A DNA stretch of 64,000 nucleotides from Chrysogorgia sp. JL179-B06 (taxonomy: Eukaryota > Cnidaria > Anthozoa > Scleralcyonacea > Chrysogorgiidae), in contig JAYKKM010000054.1 of assembly GCA_035772405.1 (NCBI GenBank), positions 4,667,001 through 4,731,000 of the forward strand. The letters run 5' to 3'. Made by a program: the position numbers and the translations under genes. The notes beneath the pieces were generated by a model. The model did not search any database, was not told the DNA's origin, and was given only the letters and a program-made list of their open reading frames with translations. Positions 62,801 to 64,000 of this stretch are shown in pieces (within the stretch, counting starts at the first letter, position 1; each line of letters starts with the position of its first letter).

Positions 62801-63055
62801 TATAACAAACTATTTCTAAGGCACTATTCCAGAGAATATCAATATTTCGAACGCCATGTTTTTTGAGATACAAAATTAATTATACGATACAAGCGCCAAT
62901 CATAAGGCTTCTTACTCTATTTGTGCTTTTGAACCAATCACACGCAGTTACTTATAATCGTGTAAGTAATACGTCACGGAACACGATTAGCGTCGCAGTT
63001 TGGCAGACCGTAATTTCCGCTTTCGAAATTTCGGGCTGCGGGCAGGCTAGCTTAA

Positions 63056-63376
63056 AGGTGCTGTCCAGTCCGTTCTGCGCATGTCTGATATTTCAAACGT
63101 GGGGGACCCCATATGTCAACAAACTTCAACGGAATAGATTTCCGACAGTTCGAAAGCGAGTATTTGTGAAAGGTGGCGAAGGCGCGAGTGGTAGTTTGAT
63201 ATATTATCCACATTTAGGAACAGAACAGCTTCTTATAACATGCTTTTTAGGTGGAAAAGCTCAAGCGTGGAAAACAAATCCGCAATACTTCATGTTCAAG
63301 TTTATATAATGCAATGTAAACAAATGATGTAAACAGAAACATGGACATGCGCAGAACGGACTGGACGGCACCTTTA
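63056..63376. mobile_element. 321-bp MITE with TTAA duplication at the edge of the RecQ element
   Basis: Inverted ends AGGTGCTGTCCAGTCCGTTC and its complement lie between TTAA at 63052 and TTAA near 63373. Its left TTAA plus two bases is part of the 9-bp duplication of the RecQ transposon. An open frame across it (VRKRVFVKGGEGASGSLIYY) has no recognised function. Confidence 0.85.
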
Positions 63377-63384
63377 AGTTTTTC

Positions 63385-63512
63385 TCACAAATAAGCATAA
63401 AGGAGGAACAAGACGTGTGCATCGAGAGCCTGGTGGTCGAAAGGAAAGACGTTCTTGCAGTCTTGCTGACTAGCTATGGGAAGAGTCTGATAATATCAAC
63501 TGCTTCCTTATA
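63385..63512 (+). pseudogene. Second RecQ-like helicase fragment (motif 0/I)
   Basis: The forward frame gives SQISIKEEQDVCIESLVVER, then KDVLAVLLTSYGKSLIISTA. KEEQ...VLAVLxTxYGKSLI is the N-terminal motif of RecQ-type helicases. It has a different sequence and strand from the gene in the neighbouring transposon, so it comes from another element. Nothing downstream continues the frame. Confidence 0.6.
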
Positions 63513-64000
63513 ATGCAGTTCAGTGAACAGCAATTGTAGAAGTTCACTATTTTTATTTTTTAGCACACTTTTTGTAGACAGAGCAATTGCGGTCTTCGCA
63601 ACGGGTATTGATGATGGCGAGAATTCCGGGCGTTTTTTTTTAACATTTTAAAATCTTTGCAATTGTTGATCCTTCTCTCACAAGATATGCATAGGAAATG
63701 AGGCGAAGAATCGTCTCTCGAGATACGTTGCCTATGCTGAGTTCTTTTGCCACACAAAGGCAGATAAACGACAGCGCGAACTTGAACTCCCTGAACTAGA
63801 ACACTTCTTTGGAATCACAGTCGACTTTTTAATACTAACACTCCAAAGATAAGGTTTGGTGATTTACAGGTTTTATTAGAAAGGCCAATTGATCATGTCG
63901 AAAACGTATTTTGCTCTCCTGACAAACAAACACGTGATATGAAATTTGAAACGTCACAAGAAAAGCGTATATACCAGCCTACAAAACAACATGCTGCATG
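63513..64000. other. Right edge of the window
   Basis: No CYFIP exon was recognised. A reverse-strand frame (63560-63757) has cysteines in CISCERRINNC but no family assignment. Parts may belong to the second RecQ-type element. Confidence 0.35.

Larger units (their letters stand above)
58552..63048. mobile_element. 4.5-kb RecQ-helicase transposon with 9-bp target duplication
   Basis: Terminal inverted repeats of 79-80 bases (58552-58631 and 62970-63048) begin TAGCCTGCCCGCAGCCCG and are nearly identical. AGCTTAAAG flanks both ends (58543-58551 and 63049-63057). Inside are a decayed RecQ-type helicase gene on the reverse strand, an unidentified ORF on the forward strand, a hairpin MITE (60287-60418) and a TTAA MITE (62044-62716). 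Termini and duplication length link it to the elements at 8128 and 24226. The duplication length fits Mutator-like or related superfamilies; helicase-carrying transposons such as AcademH are known, but I cannot assign this one. Confidence 0.85.

Overview
This is an AT-rich stretch of invertebrate animal genome. It holds parts of three conserved animal genes, and most of the rest is transposable-element debris. The split genes with GT/AG introns are clearly metazoan. The repeat mix (Penelope-like elements, DIRS, CR1/L2-like LINEs, tRNA-derived SINEs, a RecQ-helicase transposon, many palindromic MITEs) resembles an anthozoan cnidarian, but that assignment is an inference and not a proof.

Host genes. 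(1) The last five coding exons of SLC30A9 (ZnT9, a mitochondrial zinc transporter) lie on the + strand at 1452-6692. The five pieces join in one frame and encode 116 C-terminal residues plus a stop. (2) A GLIS2-like transcription factor with five C2H2 zinc fingers lies on the - strand at 14778-15887, apparently in a single coding exon. (3) The first eight coding exons of CYFIP (the Sra-1/PIR121 subunit of the WAVE actin-regulatory complex) run along the + strand from 29584 to 57723. They join in frame to 438 codons, about a third of the family length, and the gene presumably continues past the right edge. I found no rRNA, no convincing functional tRNA and no CRISPR array.

Repeats, left to right. 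The SLC30A9 introns carry a LINE reverse-transcriptase relic, a MADF-like fragment and TTAA-type palindromic MITEs. From 7 to 14 kb there are a LINE 3' end, a 68-bp mini-transposon with a 9-bp target duplication, a LINE split by another repeat, and a DIRS relic joined to a Penelope fragment. From 16 to 29 kb there are a LINE 3' end, a hAT element with 22-bp subterminal arrays, a second hAT-type element with a perfect 8-bp duplication, a SINE-containing composite, a 768-bp element ending in TAGCCTGC and another LINE relic. Inside CYFIP, intron 1 holds several MITEs, one carrying telomere-like GTTAGG repeats. Intron 2 holds a 1.67-kb element made of about 85 copies of a 19-bp unit between inverted repeats, and a 2.4-kb foldback. 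Intron 3 holds two Penelope-like families with hammerhead ribozymes and long (TA)n tracts. Intron 7 ends in about 90 copies of a 17-bp unit that run straight into the splice acceptor.

The right end (58552-63048) is a 4.5-kb transposon with 79-80 bp terminal inverted repeats and a 9-bp target duplication. It carries a decayed RecQ-type helicase gene and an unidentified ORF, and a TTAA MITE has inserted into the helicase Walker A region. Its termini match those of the 768-bp and 68-bp elements, so all three look like one superfamily. The strongest leads are this RecQ transposon family, the hammerhead-bearing Penelope copies, the minisatellite that carries a splice acceptor, and the inverted-repeat-bounded 19-bp array.
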